A stretch of DNA of 64,000 nt from positions 310,001 to 374,000 of the forward strand of contig NZ_JAHZIL010000004.1 in NCBI RefSeq assembly GCF_019443085.1, in the 5' to 3' direction. The stretch's first letter is position 1. The number at the start of each line of letters is the position of its first letter. Shown here one piece after another: positions 1 to 8,571 of this stretch. The notes under the pieces are model-generated. The model searched no databases. It saw nothing but the letters and a program-made list of their open reading frames with translations, and was not told the origin of the DNA. The DNA is from Marinobacter sp. F4218 (lineage in GTDB: Bacteria; Pseudomonadota; Gammaproteobacteria; Pseudomonadales; Oleiphilaceae). Position numbers and translations under genes: made by a program.

Positions 1-233
1 AATGTCGCCAGCGCCCGTTGCACCATCGCTTTCTGATCGTCGCCATCCTGTACATCACACCGGACCGTCAGTACGGTTTCGTCGCCACCCAGCTCCCGGG
101 CCAGTCCGCTCAGTTTTTCCTCGGATCGCGCGGCCAGCACCAGGCGGTAACCTTGTTTGGCGGCCGCCCGCGCAGTGGCAGCACCGATGCCCGAGGAGGC
201 GCCTGTAATGAGCATTACCGGCTGATTTGCCAT
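1..233 (-). CDS. SDR family oxidoreductase, N-terminal part (cut by window edge)
   Basis: Reading the minus strand from the ATG at 233 gives about 77 residues of a short-chain dehydrogenase/reductase before the window ends. The opening shows the Rossmann dinucleotide motif TGASSGIG near residues 10-17, followed by an ARSEEKL stretch typical of NADP-preferring classical SDRs and the CDVQD segment that contacts the adenine ring. A GGAGAC ribosome-binding sequence precedes the ATG. The catalytic Ser-Tyr-Lys part lies outside the window, so the substrate cannot be guessed. Confident as family, no more. Confidence 0.85.
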   Translation of the reverse strand, partial: MANQPVMLITGASSGIGAATARAAAKQGYRLVLAARSEEKLSGLARELGGDETVLTVRCDVQDGDDQKAMVQRALAT

Positions 234-333
234 AAGTCTGGTCTCCAATCGAAAAATTACGAAGTGTGTTACGACGCTTTGGGTGCCGTCGATCAATGGA
301 TCACTAACCCCGAGACAAGTGATGCCCCAACAA

Positions 334-651
334 TCAGTCGATATTGATCAGCAACACCCCGATGATGGCGAGGGCGAGCAAAAACCACCGAGCGTAGAAA
401 TCGGGTTTGTCATCACCCTTATCGGACGCAACGGCAGTGTTACCACCGGCCTCGTATTCCTGAACCAGTTCTCTGGCCCGGTACAGGTCCTCGTCCTCCA
501 CGTGGACATTGCTGAAACCGGCGGCACCGATTTCGCCCATGGCACCTTGCAGGTAGTGTCCGCCCACATGGGCGTCAAGACCGTGGGCATTGAGATATCC
601 CGCTACAATGTGTGCCTCGGTGATGTCCCGGGCCCGATAGGCTATTTGCAT
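334..651 (-). CDS. DUF2007 domain protein with C-terminal membrane helix
   Basis: A 105-residue protein beginning MQIAYRARDITEAHIVAGYL. The N-terminal 75 residues match the DUF2007 (putative signal-transducing) fold in order and spacing, including the GLDAHVGGHYLQGAMGEIG core. A hydrophobic helix (WFLLALAIIGVLLINI) closes the protein, suggesting an inner-membrane anchor. I chose the internal ATG at 651 because AGGAG precedes it, whereas the upstream ATG of the open frame has no ribosome-binding site and adds an unrelated charged tail. Function of the family is unknown. It stands alone, divergent from the esterase gene. Confidence 0.75.
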   Translation of the reverse strand: MQIAYRARDITEAHIVAGYLNAHGLDAHVGGHYLQGAMGEIGAAGFSNVHVEDEDLYRARELVQEYEAGGNTAVASDKGDDKPDFYARWFLLALAIIGVLLINID

Positions 652-760
652 CGCCCTGCTCCTTCTGTGATCTTTGAGGGCAGAACCCGCCGCGATCAAC
701 GGGTATTATTTCAAGCATAGTTCGCCCCCATGTCCGGGGCCAATTTGATACGGACGCCCC

Positions 761-1837
761 ATGCTCTGGATTCTTCTGGCTATCGTTGCACTGATTATTG
801 TCGTCACCCTGGTGCTGTTCCGGGTTGAGGACCTGTCTCACCTCGACAGCCACGAGCACCCGGTCCGGGAGGGCCCTCCGAGCGATGCTCACCAGGAAGT
901 CCTCGGCCGTATTAGGGAACTCGGACAAAGCTCCCGCGGGCTCAGGGGCAAGGCGCGCCTGACTGCCCTGCGGAAACATATGGATGGTCTGAGCGACGGG
1001 CTGAGCCTTGATTCCGAATTTCGTGCCAACGACAGCCCCCGGGGCGAATGGGTGATTGCTCCGGGCGTCGACACCCGTCGACGGGTCTTTTACATCCACG
1101 GTGGCGCATGGGCGGCTGGCAGCCCAAGAAGCCATCGGGGAATTACGGACCGATTTTCCCACCTGGCCAACGCCGCGGTTTTTGCGGTGGACTACCGGTT
1201 GATGCCTGAGAACCGCTACATGGACGGAGTCCGGGATTGCCGTAAGGCCTATGCCTGGTTGTTGAAGCACGGGCCGGATGGCCCCGGGGAGGCTTCTTTC
1301 GTAGTGGTCGCGGGTGACTCGGCGGGCGGCAGCCACACCCTCGGATTGCTGGCGTGGATCCGGGACAACGGACTTCGTCAGGCCGATGCGGCCGTAGCCC
1401 TGTCGCCGTCGACCGACCTGACCCTGACGGCGCCCAGCAATCGCGAAAACATCCGCACAGATCCGCTGCTCGGGCCCGCATTCGGGGGGCTGTCAAAAAT
1501 TCCGTTGCCGGTGATCTGGTGGGCCACCCTTGCTGCATTCCGGGTGTCACCCGCAAGCGCCGTGGCGTCGCCGGTCCGGGGTGATCTGCGCAATTTGCCA
1601 CCCACCCTGATTCACGCCAGCGATACCGAAATGCTGCTCGATAACGCCCGCAGGTATACCGCCAAGGCCCAGGCCGAGGGGTCGCCCGTGGAGCTGCACA
1701 CCTGGGCCGGCATGGTCCATGTTTGGCACATTTTCGTGTCACTGCTACCGGAAGCGGAAGAAGCCTTCGAAGATATCAAAGAATTTTTGCACAGGGTCGA
1801 ATCGGGCAGCGCTCAGCCGCAAACGACTCAGACCTGA
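761..1837 (+). CDS. alpha/beta hydrolase (esterase, HSL-like), membrane-anchored
   Basis: A 358-residue alpha/beta hydrolase. Residues 4-20 form one hydrophobic helix, probably an uncleaved N-terminal anchor. HGGAW at 113-117 is the oxyanion-hole motif and GDSAG at 185-189 the nucleophile elbow (Ser187), the arrangement of the hormone-sensitive-lipase/carboxylesterase group. An Asp in HASDTEMLLD and a His in the GMVHVWH segment near the C-terminus complete a triad. It should hydrolyse short acyl esters; the natural substrate is unknown. The last ten bases overlap the 3' end of the convergent arfB gene. The ribosome-binding site is weak. Confidence 0.85.
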   Translation: MLWILLAIVALIIVVTLVLFRVEDLSHLDSHEHPVREGPPSDAHQEVLGRIRELGQSSRGLRGKARLTALRKHMDGLSDGLSLDSEFRANDSPRGEWVIAPGVDTRRRVFYIHGGAWAAGSPRSHRGITDRFSHLANAAVFAVDYRLMPENRYMDGVRDCRKAYAWLLKHGPDGPGEASFVVVAGDSAGGSHTLGLLAWIRDNGLRQADAAVALSPSTDLTLTAPSNRENIRTDPLLGPAFGGLSKIPLPVIWWATLAAFRVSPASAVASPVRGDLRNLPPTLIHASDTEMLLDNARRYTAKAQAEGSPVELHTWAGMVHVWHIFVSLLPEAEEAFEDIKEFLHRVESGSAQPQTTQT

Positions 1838-2241
1838 ACCTTGCCGCGCAGAGCCTTGGTCTTGCCCTTCTTGGTTTTACGGTCAACCCGCTTGCGTTGA
1901 GCGGATCGGGAGGGTTTGGTGGGCCGGCGGGCTTTTCGCGGTTTGACCGCTTCCAGTATCAGGTCCTTCAGCCGCTTCAGGGCGTCTTCCTTGTTCAGCT
2001 CCAAAGTCCGGAAGGATTGTGCTTTGATAACAAGGATACCGTCCTTGCTGATCCGCTGATCATTCAGCGCCATCAGTCGCTCCTTGTAGAACGGAGGCAG
2101 GCTCGAGTGCAGGATATCGAATCTCAGGTGAACGGCTGAGGCGACCTTATTTACGTTCTGGCCGCCGGCTCCCTGAGCCCGGATCTGGGTAAGCTCGATC
2201 TCCCAGTCGGCGAGTTCAACAGCATTGGATAGTTTCAGCAT
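1828..2241 (-). CDS. arfB: alternative ribosome-rescue factor ArfB (YaeJ), peptidyl-tRNA hydrolase
   Basis: A 137-residue protein with the class I release-factor catalytic motif GGQ at residues 26-28 inside the usual RAQGAGGQNVNK context. The C-terminal 35 residues are almost all Lys, Arg, Thr and Ser (RRPTKPSRSAQRKR and following), the basic tail that ArfB inserts into the empty mRNA channel of stalled ribosomes. There is no codon-recognition domain, so it is ArfB and not RF1/RF2. It rescues ribosomes on non-stop mRNA by hydrolysing peptidyl-tRNA. Length matches the family (about 140). Its end overlaps the convergent esterase gene by ten bases. Confidence 0.93.
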   Translation of the reverse strand: MLKLSNAVELADWEIELTQIRAQGAGGQNVNKVASAVHLRFDILHSSLPPFYKERLMALNDQRISKDGILVIKAQSFRTLELNKEDALKRLKDLILEAVKPRKARRPTKPSRSAQRKRVDRKTKKGKTKALRGKVQV

Positions 2242-2298
2242 TCAGTAAGGGTAACAAATCCGGAGGCCCCAGGCCTCGAAAACCCGGTAACCTGAGAC

Positions 2299-2967
2299 AT
2301 GTGCGGAAGATTCACTTTCTATACACCACCGGAAACCCTGATCAATCACTTCTTCCCGGAGGGGCTTGAAGTCGACGGGCACTTCGACCCCGATTACAAC
2401 ATCCCTCCGGGGGTGGGCATTCCGATGATTCGCACCAGCATGAACGGCACGCTCATACTGTCGCATTCGCACTGGGGCTTCCGCCCTGTTTGGGCGGGTG
2501 ACAAGGCGCCAGCACCGATCAACGCCCGTGCTGAAACCGTGGCTACGTCCCGGTATTTCCGGGAAGCCTTCGCCCATCACCGCTGCCTGATCCCGGCCAA
2601 CGGCTGGTACGAATGGAAGCAAACCGAGCGGGGAAAGGAGCCACACTACCTGACCCCCGCCAATCCACGGCAGACCCCTGCCATCTTCTTTGCGGGCATC
2701 TGGACGCCCAGAGAGGGCGACGACACCACCGCCTGCGCCATCATCACCGAACCGGCCAGCGATGTGTTCAGGCACATCCACGACCGCCAGCCGGTCGTGC
2801 TTGACCCAGCCTGTTTCAAAGGCTGGCTGGATTCCTCATTGACCGATCGGGATGACATTCGCTCTGTCACCCACCGTCTGCCGGTGGAACAGCTGGAGGC
2901 GTTCCCGGTCTCCAGCGACGTCAACAATCCTCGCCACAATGAACCGGACCTGATCAACCCAGTGTGA
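2299..2967 (+). CDS. yedK: SRAP-domain abasic-site processing protein (YedK/HMCES family)
   Basis: A 222-residue SOS-response-associated peptidase. It starts MCGRF, so removal of Met1 exposes the catalytic Cys that forms a thiazolidine crosslink with abasic sites in single-stranded DNA. The remaining family residues are visible: Asn in INARAET, Glu in NGWYEWK, and His in the RHIHDRQPVVL segment. The length agrees with Escherichia coli YedK. It stands alone between arfB and an NlpC/P60 gene. I see no LexA box upstream, so SOS control is not shown by the sequence. Confidence 0.93.
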   Translation: MCGRFTFYTPPETLINHFFPEGLEVDGHFDPDYNIPPGVGIPMIRTSMNGTLILSHSHWGFRPVWAGDKAPAPINARAETVATSRYFREAFAHHRCLIPANGWYEWKQTERGKEPHYLTPANPRQTPAIFFAGIWTPREGDDTTACAIITEPASDVFRHIHDRQPVVLDPACFKGWLDSSLTDRDDIRSVTHRLPVEQLEAFPVSSDVNNPRHNEPDLINPV

Positions 2968-3067
2968 CGCCGCGGCTGTGGGTTCACCCAATGACAATAA
3001 ACCGTAACCTGACATCCGGACCGTTCGGTAATAAGGTTTGTCGTAAACCTTTTCCCGGAGTTACGGA

Positions 3068-3565
3068 ATGGCAGTCACGCTTAGACAATCACTTGTGCTG
3101 GTGATTCTCGCCTTTGCGCTCGGCGGCTGTGCCAGCAACCAGAACCTGCAAACCGGAACCGACGCGGGGCTTAAGCGAGTTGAGCCGGTTCCGTCATCGG
3201 ACAAAGCCCATAGGCTCTGGCAGGTCTACGAACGCTATGCGGGGGCACCCTATGAATATGGTGGCACCTCGGCCGACGGATTCGATTGCTCCGGTTTTAT
3301 CCTCACCGCATACCGGGAAGGGCTTGGGCAGCAATTACCCCGTACGACCTCACAGATGCTCCGGTACGGCAAAGTCGTTGCGCCGGATGCGGTCCAACCG
3401 GGCGATCTGGTGTTTTTCCGAATCCGCGGCAAGGAACAGCATGCCGGCATTTACATGGGCGATGACCGCTTTATCCACGCTTCCACGTCCGTCGGTGTCA
3501 CCCAGTCAAAACTCGACGGTTATTACTGGAAAGACCGGTATACCGAGGCACGGCGATTTGACTAG
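3068..3565 (+). CDS. NlpC/P60 family lipoprotein (peptidoglycan endopeptidase)
   Basis: A 165-residue lipoprotein. The signal peptide ends in the lipobox LGGC, with acylated Cys21. The NlpC/P60 catalytic triad is present: Cys74 in the FDCSGF motif, His125 in QHAGIYMG and His137 in RFIHAS. Such enzymes cut peptide stems of peptidoglycan, usually the D-Glu-Dpm bond (Spr/MepS-like), from the periplasmic face of the outer membrane. Size equals that of E. coli MepS-type proteins. Its 3' end overlaps the degraded DUF4442 frame on the other strand. Confidence 0.9.
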   Translation: MAVTLRQSLVLVILAFALGGCASNQNLQTGTDAGLKRVEPVPSSDKAHRLWQVYERYAGAPYEYGGTSADGFDCSGFILTAYREGLGQQLPRTTSQMLRYGKVVAPDAVQPGDLVFFRIRGKEQHAGIYMGDDRFIHASTSVGVTQSKLDGYYWKDRYTEARRFD

Positions 3566-3820
3566 ACCGGGAATCGCCCTAGCGTTTCTCGCGCACGTAA
3601 GCATGTAGAGGGGGTCCACCATGCTGTAGAGCGACCCGCCGCAGTGGGTACCCACGTAGTTGGTGTTGAACCAGTGCTGGCGCATTTCGACCGTCGCGGT
3701 ACTGAAATCGTCGGCGATATGAGCCACTTTGACGCCAGCACCCAGGTAGGGCCCGAAGGTGGTCAACCTGCGCCGCAACGCCCCGGCGCTCGCAAACCAC
3801 TGGCGGATTTTTCTGTTCAT
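3506..3820 (-). pseudogene. DUF4442 (hotdog thioesterase-like) gene, 3'-truncated
   Basis: The open frame encodes 104 residues. The first 75 or so read as the start of a DUF4442 hotdog protein: a helical beginning, a PYLGAGVKV strand, EMRQHWFNTNYVGTHCGGSLYSMVDPLYML. Family members are about 150-160 residues and continue from that point with a second half. Here the frame changes abruptly after LYML into TCARNARAIPG and other unrelated sequence that runs antisense into the NlpC/P60 gene. The second half of the domain appears deleted rather than frameshifted, since neither other minus frame resumes it. I call it a truncated gene, probably non-functional. Confidence 0.65.
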
Positions 3821-3940
3821 GAGTACGCCCCTGCAGTGAATTCGGCTTTACATAGCAGCCTATCTTCAACAAGCGCACCCAAGGATGCAATCAAAATTCA
3901 TACGGTCGTTTGATTTTCCAGAAATCCGATACCGGTCCGA

Positions 3941-4546
3941 TCACAGTCCGCCGAAGGCAAGCTGCAAGGCGATGGCGGCCATCATCAGACCGATCACGCC
4001 GTCGATAATGCGCCAGGCCATGGGGCGCGAAAGAACCGGCGCCAGCGCGGAGCCACCCCACGCCACCAGCGTGAACCACAGAATCGAGGCACTGCTGGCC
4101 CCGGCCAGAAACGTGGTGGTGCTTTCCTGCTGGGCGCCCACCGCGGGAATCAGCAGGAGCGTATCCAGGTAAACCTGAGGGTTCAGCAGCGTTACCGCCA
4201 GGGTAGTGAAGAGCACACCTTTGAGGCTGCGCCGGGTGATTTCGCCGGCTTCCAGGGCCAACCGCCCCCGACCGGCCCGGTAGAAAGCCTGGACCGCCAG
4301 CCAGCCGAGAAAAACGACTCCCAGCCAGCGCAGAATTTCCAGTGCCTGTGGCATGGCCATCAGGGCGGCGCTGACACCGAACATCCCCAGGGTAAACAGG
4401 GACACGTCCGCGATCATGCAGATGCCGGCGGACCACCAATGGTGCTCACGGCGGATCGCCTGGCTCAGAATGTAGGCATTCTGGGCACCGATTGCCACGA
4501 TGATGCCACCGCAGACCACCAATCCTGTCAGATAACTTTCCAGCAC
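3941..4546 (-). CDS. argO: LysE/ArgO family amino acid exporter
   Basis: A 201-residue inner-membrane protein with six predicted helices. It has the LysE superfamily signature near the start (GGIIVAIGAQNAYILSQAIRR) and the mid-protein TLLNPQVYLDTLLLIP segment, which is diagnostic of the ArgO/LysE branch exporting basic amino acids. Translation starts at a GTG at 4546; a GAGGAG sequence lies eight bases before it, and the nearby ATG is out of frame. It is divergent from an ArgP-type regulator, the classical arrangement in which ArgP activates argO in response to arginine. Size matches E. coli ArgO. Confidence 0.9.
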   Translation of the reverse strand: MLESYLTGLVVCGGIIVAIGAQNAYILSQAIRREHHWWSAGICMIADVSLFTLGMFGVSAALMAMPQALEILRWLGVVFLGWLAVQAFYRAGRGRLALEAGEITRRSLKGVLFTTLAVTLLNPQVYLDTLLLIPAVGAQQESTTTFLAGASSASILWFTLVAWGGSALAPVLSRPMAWRIIDGVIGLMMAAIALQLAFGGL

Positions 4547-4590
4547 AGCATGAACTCCTCAGTTGATGGCGCAAGAATAACGGTTCCCGG

Positions 4591-4620
4591 CTATACTTGA
4601 AATTCATACTCGTAATGCTG
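4591..4620. promoter_or_regulatory. probable ArgP-type operator/promoter in the argO-argP gap
   Basis: The 88-base divergent gap contains a symmetrical TGAAATTCA (4598-4606) inside an AT-rich stretch, flanked by ATAC and CGTAAT. LysR-type regulators bind interrupted dyads with T-N11-A spacing, and this is the only dyad in the gap. Assignment to ArgP rests on location only. Confidence 0.35.
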
Positions 4621-4634
4621 CATAAGATTTTCTA

Positions 4635-5510
4635 ATGATTGATTACAAGCTGCTGGAAGCCCTGGCAACCGTTATCGAATGCGGCGGGTTCGAACGCGCC
4701 GGCGCCGCGCTCGGCCTCACTCAATCCGCCGTGTCCCAGCGAATACGGACGCTCGAGATTCGTCTCGGCCAACCCGTACTGGTTCGCAGTCCCGCCCTGA
4801 AGGCGACGCCGGCGGGCCAGCGGCTGCTGAACCATGTGCAACAGGTTCAGCTACTGGAGCGCGACCTCGCCCGCTCCATCCCCGCCATTTCGGAACCGTC
4901 TGCCCGGCTGCGAATTGCCCTGAACGCCGACACCCTGGCCACCTGGTGGGCCGGGGCAATAGGGGCGTTTTGCAGTGACGAGGCCTTGCTACTGGACCTG
5001 GTGATCGAGGATCAGGACATTGGACTGCGTCGCATGCGCGAAGGCGATGTGGCCGCCTGCCTGTGCAGCAGCCCGCAACCAGTCGCCGGCGCGCGCAGTG
5101 TGCCGCTCGGCAGTATGGCTTACCTACCTCTGGCCACACCGGCTTACGTCCGGCGGCATTTCGGTGATGGCTTTAACGAACAGAGCCTGGAGACAGCGCC
5201 AGCCATCGTGTTTGGGCCCAATGACCAGCTCCAGCATCGTTTTCTGGCACAGTGCGGTTTCCACGGCAGCGTCCCGCACCACCTTTGCCCGTCGTCGGAG
5301 GGGTTTGTGAAGCTGGCATTGGCGGGAATGGGCTACGGCATGATTCCCGAGATGCAGGCGCGCAGGGAGTTGGACGCAGGTACACTGGTCAGCATTGCGC
5401 CCGGTAAGTCCTTGCAGGTACAACTATACTGGCATTTTTGGCGTCACAGTGGCGGAATCATGGATCGACTGACCGATACGCTGACAGCCGCCAAACCATT
5501 TACGTATTAA
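4635..5510 (+). CDS. argP: LysR-type regulator ArgP (IciA) of arginine export
   Basis: A 291-residue LysR-family regulator. The N-terminal winged helix-turn-helix reads ALATVIECGGFERAGAALGLTQSAVSQRIRTLE, the ArgP variant in which QRI replaces the more common RQI, followed by LGQPVLVRSPALKATPAGQRLL. Residues 90-290 form the effector-binding domain. Divergent location beside argO supports the specific name. ArgP senses arginine and lysine and activates argO; it can also act on other nitrogen and DNA-replication genes in E. coli. Start at ATG 4635 is unambiguous. Confidence 0.9.
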   Translation: MIDYKLLEALATVIECGGFERAGAALGLTQSAVSQRIRTLEIRLGQPVLVRSPALKATPAGQRLLNHVQQVQLLERDLARSIPAISEPSARLRIALNADTLATWWAGAIGAFCSDEALLLDLVIEDQDIGLRRMREGDVAACLCSSPQPVAGARSVPLGSMAYLPLATPAYVRRHFGDGFNEQSLETAPAIVFGPNDQLQHRFLAQCGFHGSVPHHLCPSSEGFVKLALAGMGYGMIPEMQARRELDAGTLVSIAPGKSLQVQLYWHFWRHSGGIMDRLTDTLTAAKPFTY

Positions 5511-5523
5511 AGGAGCTCTGAGA

Positions 5524-6093
5524 ATGGCCACACTGATTGCCGGCCTGGTTCTGTTTTTGGGTATTCACTCGCTTTCCATCGTCAATGAGCCGCTGCGGAA
5601 CCGCTTGCAGGCCTCTCTGGGCGAATGGCCGTTCAAGGGACTCTATTCGATCGTCGCCCTGATCGGGCTGGTTCTGATTGTGATCGGCTACGGCGCGGCC
5701 CGACTGGACCCCACCGTTCTGTACACGCCGCCAGGCTGGTTGCGACACCTGGCCATGCTGTTGCTGGTGCCGGTGTTTCCTCTTCTGTTTGCCACCTATT
5801 TTCCTGGCCGCATCAAGGCCACGCTCAAACACCCGATGCTGGTTGCAGTCAAACTGTGGGCCTTGGCACACCTGCTGGCCAATGGAATGCTGCACGATGT
5901 GATTCTGTTCGGGGCATTCCTGGCCTGGGCCGTTGTTGACCGCATCTCCATGAAGCGAAGAACCCAGCGAGCGATCCCTGCCCTGCCCGCGGGGAAAGCC
6001 AATGACCTGATCGCTGTCATCGGCGGGCTTGCGGTTTATGTGGTCACCGTCGTCTGGGCCCACCAGTGGCTGATCGGCGTATCCCCCACCTGA
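5524..6093 (+). CDS. NnrU family membrane protein
   Basis: A 189-residue multi-helix inner-membrane protein of the NnrU family, recognised by the opening FLGIHSLSIVNEPLRNRL (a His-containing first helix), the PPGWLRHLAMLLLVPVFPLL segment and the LKHPMLVAVKLWALAHLLANGML helix. NnrU was named from denitrification clusters and relates to isoprenoid/heme-associated membrane proteins, but its biochemistry is unsettled. No denitrification gene is nearby. AAGGAG lies 8 bases before the ATG, only a few bases after argP, so co-transcription with argP is possible. Confidence 0.85.
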   Translation: MATLIAGLVLFLGIHSLSIVNEPLRNRLQASLGEWPFKGLYSIVALIGLVLIVIGYGAARLDPTVLYTPPGWLRHLAMLLLVPVFPLLFATYFPGRIKATLKHPMLVAVKLWALAHLLANGMLHDVILFGAFLAWAVVDRISMKRRTQRAIPALPAGKANDLIAVIGGLAVYVVTVVWAHQWLIGVSPT

Positions 6094-6112
6094 TAGGAAT
6101 AGGTGGGACACG

Positions 6113-6466
6113 GTGAAACACCTGGTAGCGGTTTACGGGACCCTGAAGCGTGGCTGCTCCAACAGCGGTCTGCTTCGGGAGGCAACCTTTCTTGGCGAGG
6201 ATGCTTTGACCGGGTTGACGTTGTATGACCTTGGCCCCTACCCCGGCGCGGTGATCAGGCCCTCGGACGGCGTAGTGGTTGAGGTGTACGCCATTAACGA
6301 CCGTATCCTCGCGGATCTGGACGTTCTCGAGGACTATTTCCCGGCAGCACCGGAAGAGAGCCTGTACCTGCGCAAGCGCATGGCAACACATCATGGCTCT
6401 GCGTGGGTCTATATTTACAACAGGCCGGTTGCATCCCACCGGCGCATAACCTCGGGCGTGTGGTAA
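6113..6466 (+). CDS. gamma-glutamylcyclotransferase-fold protein (YtfP-like)
   Basis: A 117-residue protein starting at a GTG (6113). The start VAVYGTLKRGCSNSGLL is the YGTL substrate-binding motif of the GGCT/AIG2/YtfP fold, and the GVVVEVYAINDRILADLDVLEDY part contains the expected catalytic-acid region. Proteins of this fold release 5-oxoproline from gamma-glutamyl compounds or act on related gamma-glutamyl-amines. The natural substrate is not predictable here. It follows nnrU by 19 bases on the same strand and precedes a DUF2721 gene, so the three are probably one operon. Confidence 0.85.
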   Translation: MKHLVAVYGTLKRGCSNSGLLREATFLGEDALTGLTLYDLGPYPGAVIRPSDGVVVEVYAINDRILADLDVLEDYFPAAPEESLYLRKRMATHHGSAWVYIYNRPVASHRRITSGVW

Positions 6467-6503
6467 CCAGCGCCCGCCCATTCGCACTGACAAGGACCCG
6501 ATT

Positions 6504-6917
6504 TTGGACCTGACAACGCCTGCCCTGCTGTTCCCGGCGATTTCATTGTTACTGCTGGCCTACACCAATCGCTTCCTGGTTCTTGCCCAGCTCATTCGTC
6601 AACTGAAACAGATGGACACGGAGGAAGATCACGCGCTGATTGCCCGTCAGATCAACATGCTCCGCAAACGCATCGTGCTGACCAAGCGCATGCAGGCCTA
6701 TGGCGTCCTGAGTTTTTTCCTGTGCACCATGTCGATGTTCCTGCTGTTCCTGGGCGCGGAGATGCCGGGCATTGTGGCCTTTGGCATCAGCCTGGTTCTG
6801 CTGTCCCTATCTCTGCTTTACTCCCTCTACGAGATACAGATATCCACCAACGCCATCAACGTCGAGCTGTCCAGCTTTGAAGCGCGCAAGAGCGCTCCGC
6901 AGGAGGATACCAATTAA
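6504..6917 (+). CDS. DUF2721 family membrane protein
   Basis: A 137-residue protein with an N-terminal helix (ALLFPAISLLLLAYTNRFLVLAQLI), a charged amphipathic stretch (QLKQMDTEEDHALIARQINMLRKRIVLTKRMQ) and two further membrane helices at residues 75-115. This helix, long linker, double helix layout is the DUF2721 family. The start codon is TTG at 6504. Function unknown. It ends four bases into the 3' end of the convergent CPBP gene. Confidence 0.8.
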   Translation: MDLTTPALLFPAISLLLLAYTNRFLVLAQLIRQLKQMDTEEDHALIARQINMLRKRIVLTKRMQAYGVLSFFLCTMSMFLLFLGAEMPGIVAFGISLVLLSLSLLYSLYEIQISTNAINVELSSFEARKSAPQEDTN

Positions 6918-7513
6918 GGGTGCTGTCGCGGCGAAACGCCAAACCAGTGTGGGAAACGCAGCAGACAGAACAGCGCGACCATGTCGTACACCGCGTGCCA
7001 GATCATAACCATGGAAAGGCTGTCGGACAGGGCGTAGGCGGTGCCCAGCAGCAATCCGAGCCCTGTCGCAACGAGAAAATAGGTGAAGGAAATGTAGTGC
7101 ACCAGACCAAAGAGCAATGAGGCGACTGCAATCGCGGTCGTTTCGCCCAGGCTGCCAGTGAGCCAGCCCTGCACCGCTCCCCGGAATAGCAACTCCTCAC
7201 CGACCCCGGCAATGACGGACAACACCACCAGAATCGCCCCACCAAAACTGGCGGCAAAATCGTGAAGATTTTTCATCTGGCGTTCGAGATTGTCCGGGAA
7301 CAGACCCGGTATGCGGGTGAGCGCAATCAGCACCCCATAGGTACCGACAGCACCCAGACAACCCCAGGTAACACTCTGCAGCCAGGACAGCCCGCTATTC
7401 TGAACCGGGATACCAAAGACCAGTATGGCAACCAGCCCCACCACACCTATACCACCCTGAAATAGCAGGGCGCTGAGCGCGGAGATTCCGGAACGGGAGC
7501 GCCCGACAGCCAT
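6914..7513 (-). CDS. CPBP family intramembrane glutamic endopeptidase
   Basis: A 199-residue multi-spanning membrane protein. Motif 1 of the CPBP (Rce1-like) family is present as GEELLFRGAVQGWL, giving the adjacent Glu pair and Arg; motif 2 is LLFGLVHYISF with its His; motif 3 is the conserved His in WHAVYD. All proposed active-site residues are kept. In bacteria such proteins act in peptide modification or self-immunity to bacteriocins, though no bacteriocin gene is visible nearby. Its ATG shares one base with the stop codon of the upstream isomerase gene (TGATG), so the two are translationally coupled. Confidence 0.88.
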   Translation of the reverse strand: MAVGRSRSGISALSALLFQGGIGVVGLVAILVFGIPVQNSGLSWLQSVTWGCLGAVGTYGVLIALTRIPGLFPDNLERQMKNLHDFAASFGGAILVVLSVIAGVGEELLFRGAVQGWLTGSLGETTAIAVASLLFGLVHYISFTYFLVATGLGLLLGTAYALSDSLSMVMIWHAVYDMVALFCLLRFPHWFGVSPRQHP

Positions 7514-8367
7514 CAGGACTCGAACAGGCCTTTTACCGGGAGCAGGTCACCGTACTCCGGAACCTGTTTCTGGGCCTTGGCCTGGAAAGTTTTCATCATG
7601 TCACCCGGCCGGAACATGCCTGCCTGCCAGGTCGCCATGTAGCGAAGGCTGTCTTCGACGGAGTGATCACGGCTGTAGTTGAGCATTTCCTTGCAACCGG
7701 TGACCGCCAACGGGGAATTGGCACTGATCTGGCTGGCGATTTCCATAACGGCTTCCAGCAGCGAATCCTGGTCCGGGTAAAGAGCGTTAACAAAGCCAAG
7801 GTTCTGGGCTTCCCGAGCCGAAAACTTCCGACCGGTGTAGGCCAGTTCCCGGACCACACCCTCCGGCATTAGCTTTGGCAGCCGTTGCAGGGTGCCGACG
7901 TCTGCCGTCATGCCGAGCTCGGTCTCCTTGATGGTGAAGTAGGCGTCCTCGGTGCAGTAACGGCTGTCGGCGGCACACACCAGATCCAGGGCGCCGCCGA
8001 TGCAGCCACCGTGAATGGCGGCGAGTACCGGCAGACGAACCTTTTCAAGGGAGGTCAGGGTGTCCTGGAGCTGCAGGACAACGCGGCGGAGGTTTTCCGC
8101 CATACGGCCCGGATCACCAGTCATGGGCACGGCTTTCGGATCGCTGAAAACCCCCAGATCCATACCTGCAGAGAAGTGCTTGCCGGTACTGGAAATAACG
8201 ATCACCCGGGCATCGGTATTGGCCTCAATGTCCTGCATGCATTTCGGCAGTTCCAGCCAGAAAGCCTTGTTCATGGTGTTCAGCACGTCCGGGCGGCTGA
8301 ACTGAACGTGGGCGATGAAATCTTTCACTTCAACGTTGAAGCTTTCGTAAGTGGCAAGATCAGACAA
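7513..8367 (-). CDS. crotonase-superfamily dienoyl-CoA isomerase (ECH1-like)
   Basis: A 284-residue crotonase-fold enzyme. The oxyanion region HFSAGMDLG and the AIHGGCIGGALDLVCAADSRY helix are typical of the superfamily. The segment KETELGMTADVGTLQRLPK matches the delta3,5-delta2,4-dienoyl-CoA isomerase signature. All three acidic residues used by rat/human ECH1 appear conserved: Asp in GGALDL, Glu in KETELG and Asp in TADVG. It would move double bonds during beta-oxidation of unsaturated fatty acids with odd-numbered double bonds. A general enoyl-CoA hydratase is less likely given those residues. It forms a two-gene unit with the CPBP protease. Confidence 0.88.
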   Translation of the reverse strand: MSDLATYESFNVEVKDFIAHVQFSRPDVLNTMNKAFWLELPKCMQDIEANTDARVIVISSTGKHFSAGMDLGVFSDPKAVPMTGDPGRMAENLRRVVLQLQDTLTSLEKVRLPVLAAIHGGCIGGALDLVCAADSRYCTEDAYFTIKETELGMTADVGTLQRLPKLMPEGVVRELAYTGRKFSAREAQNLGFVNALYPDQDSLLEAVMEIASQISANSPLAVTGCKEMLNYSRDHSVEDSLRYMATWQAGMFRPGDMMKTFQAKAQKQVPEYGDLLPVKGLFES

Positions 8368-8571
8368 GACAGGACTCCTCCATAGGTTTTGTTTTTGGGC
8401 CAGAAAGCACTAGCCTGGCCAGCAACACAACATCATTACCCAGCTAACCATATGCCGACAACCCGGGGCAGGTAAATTCTGATACGTTCAGCCCGATTGC
8501 CTCTGCCAACCAGCTTGCTGTTTGATTCGGGCAATACCATGCTGAAGATTCACTGTAAGAGGCGAAAAAAT

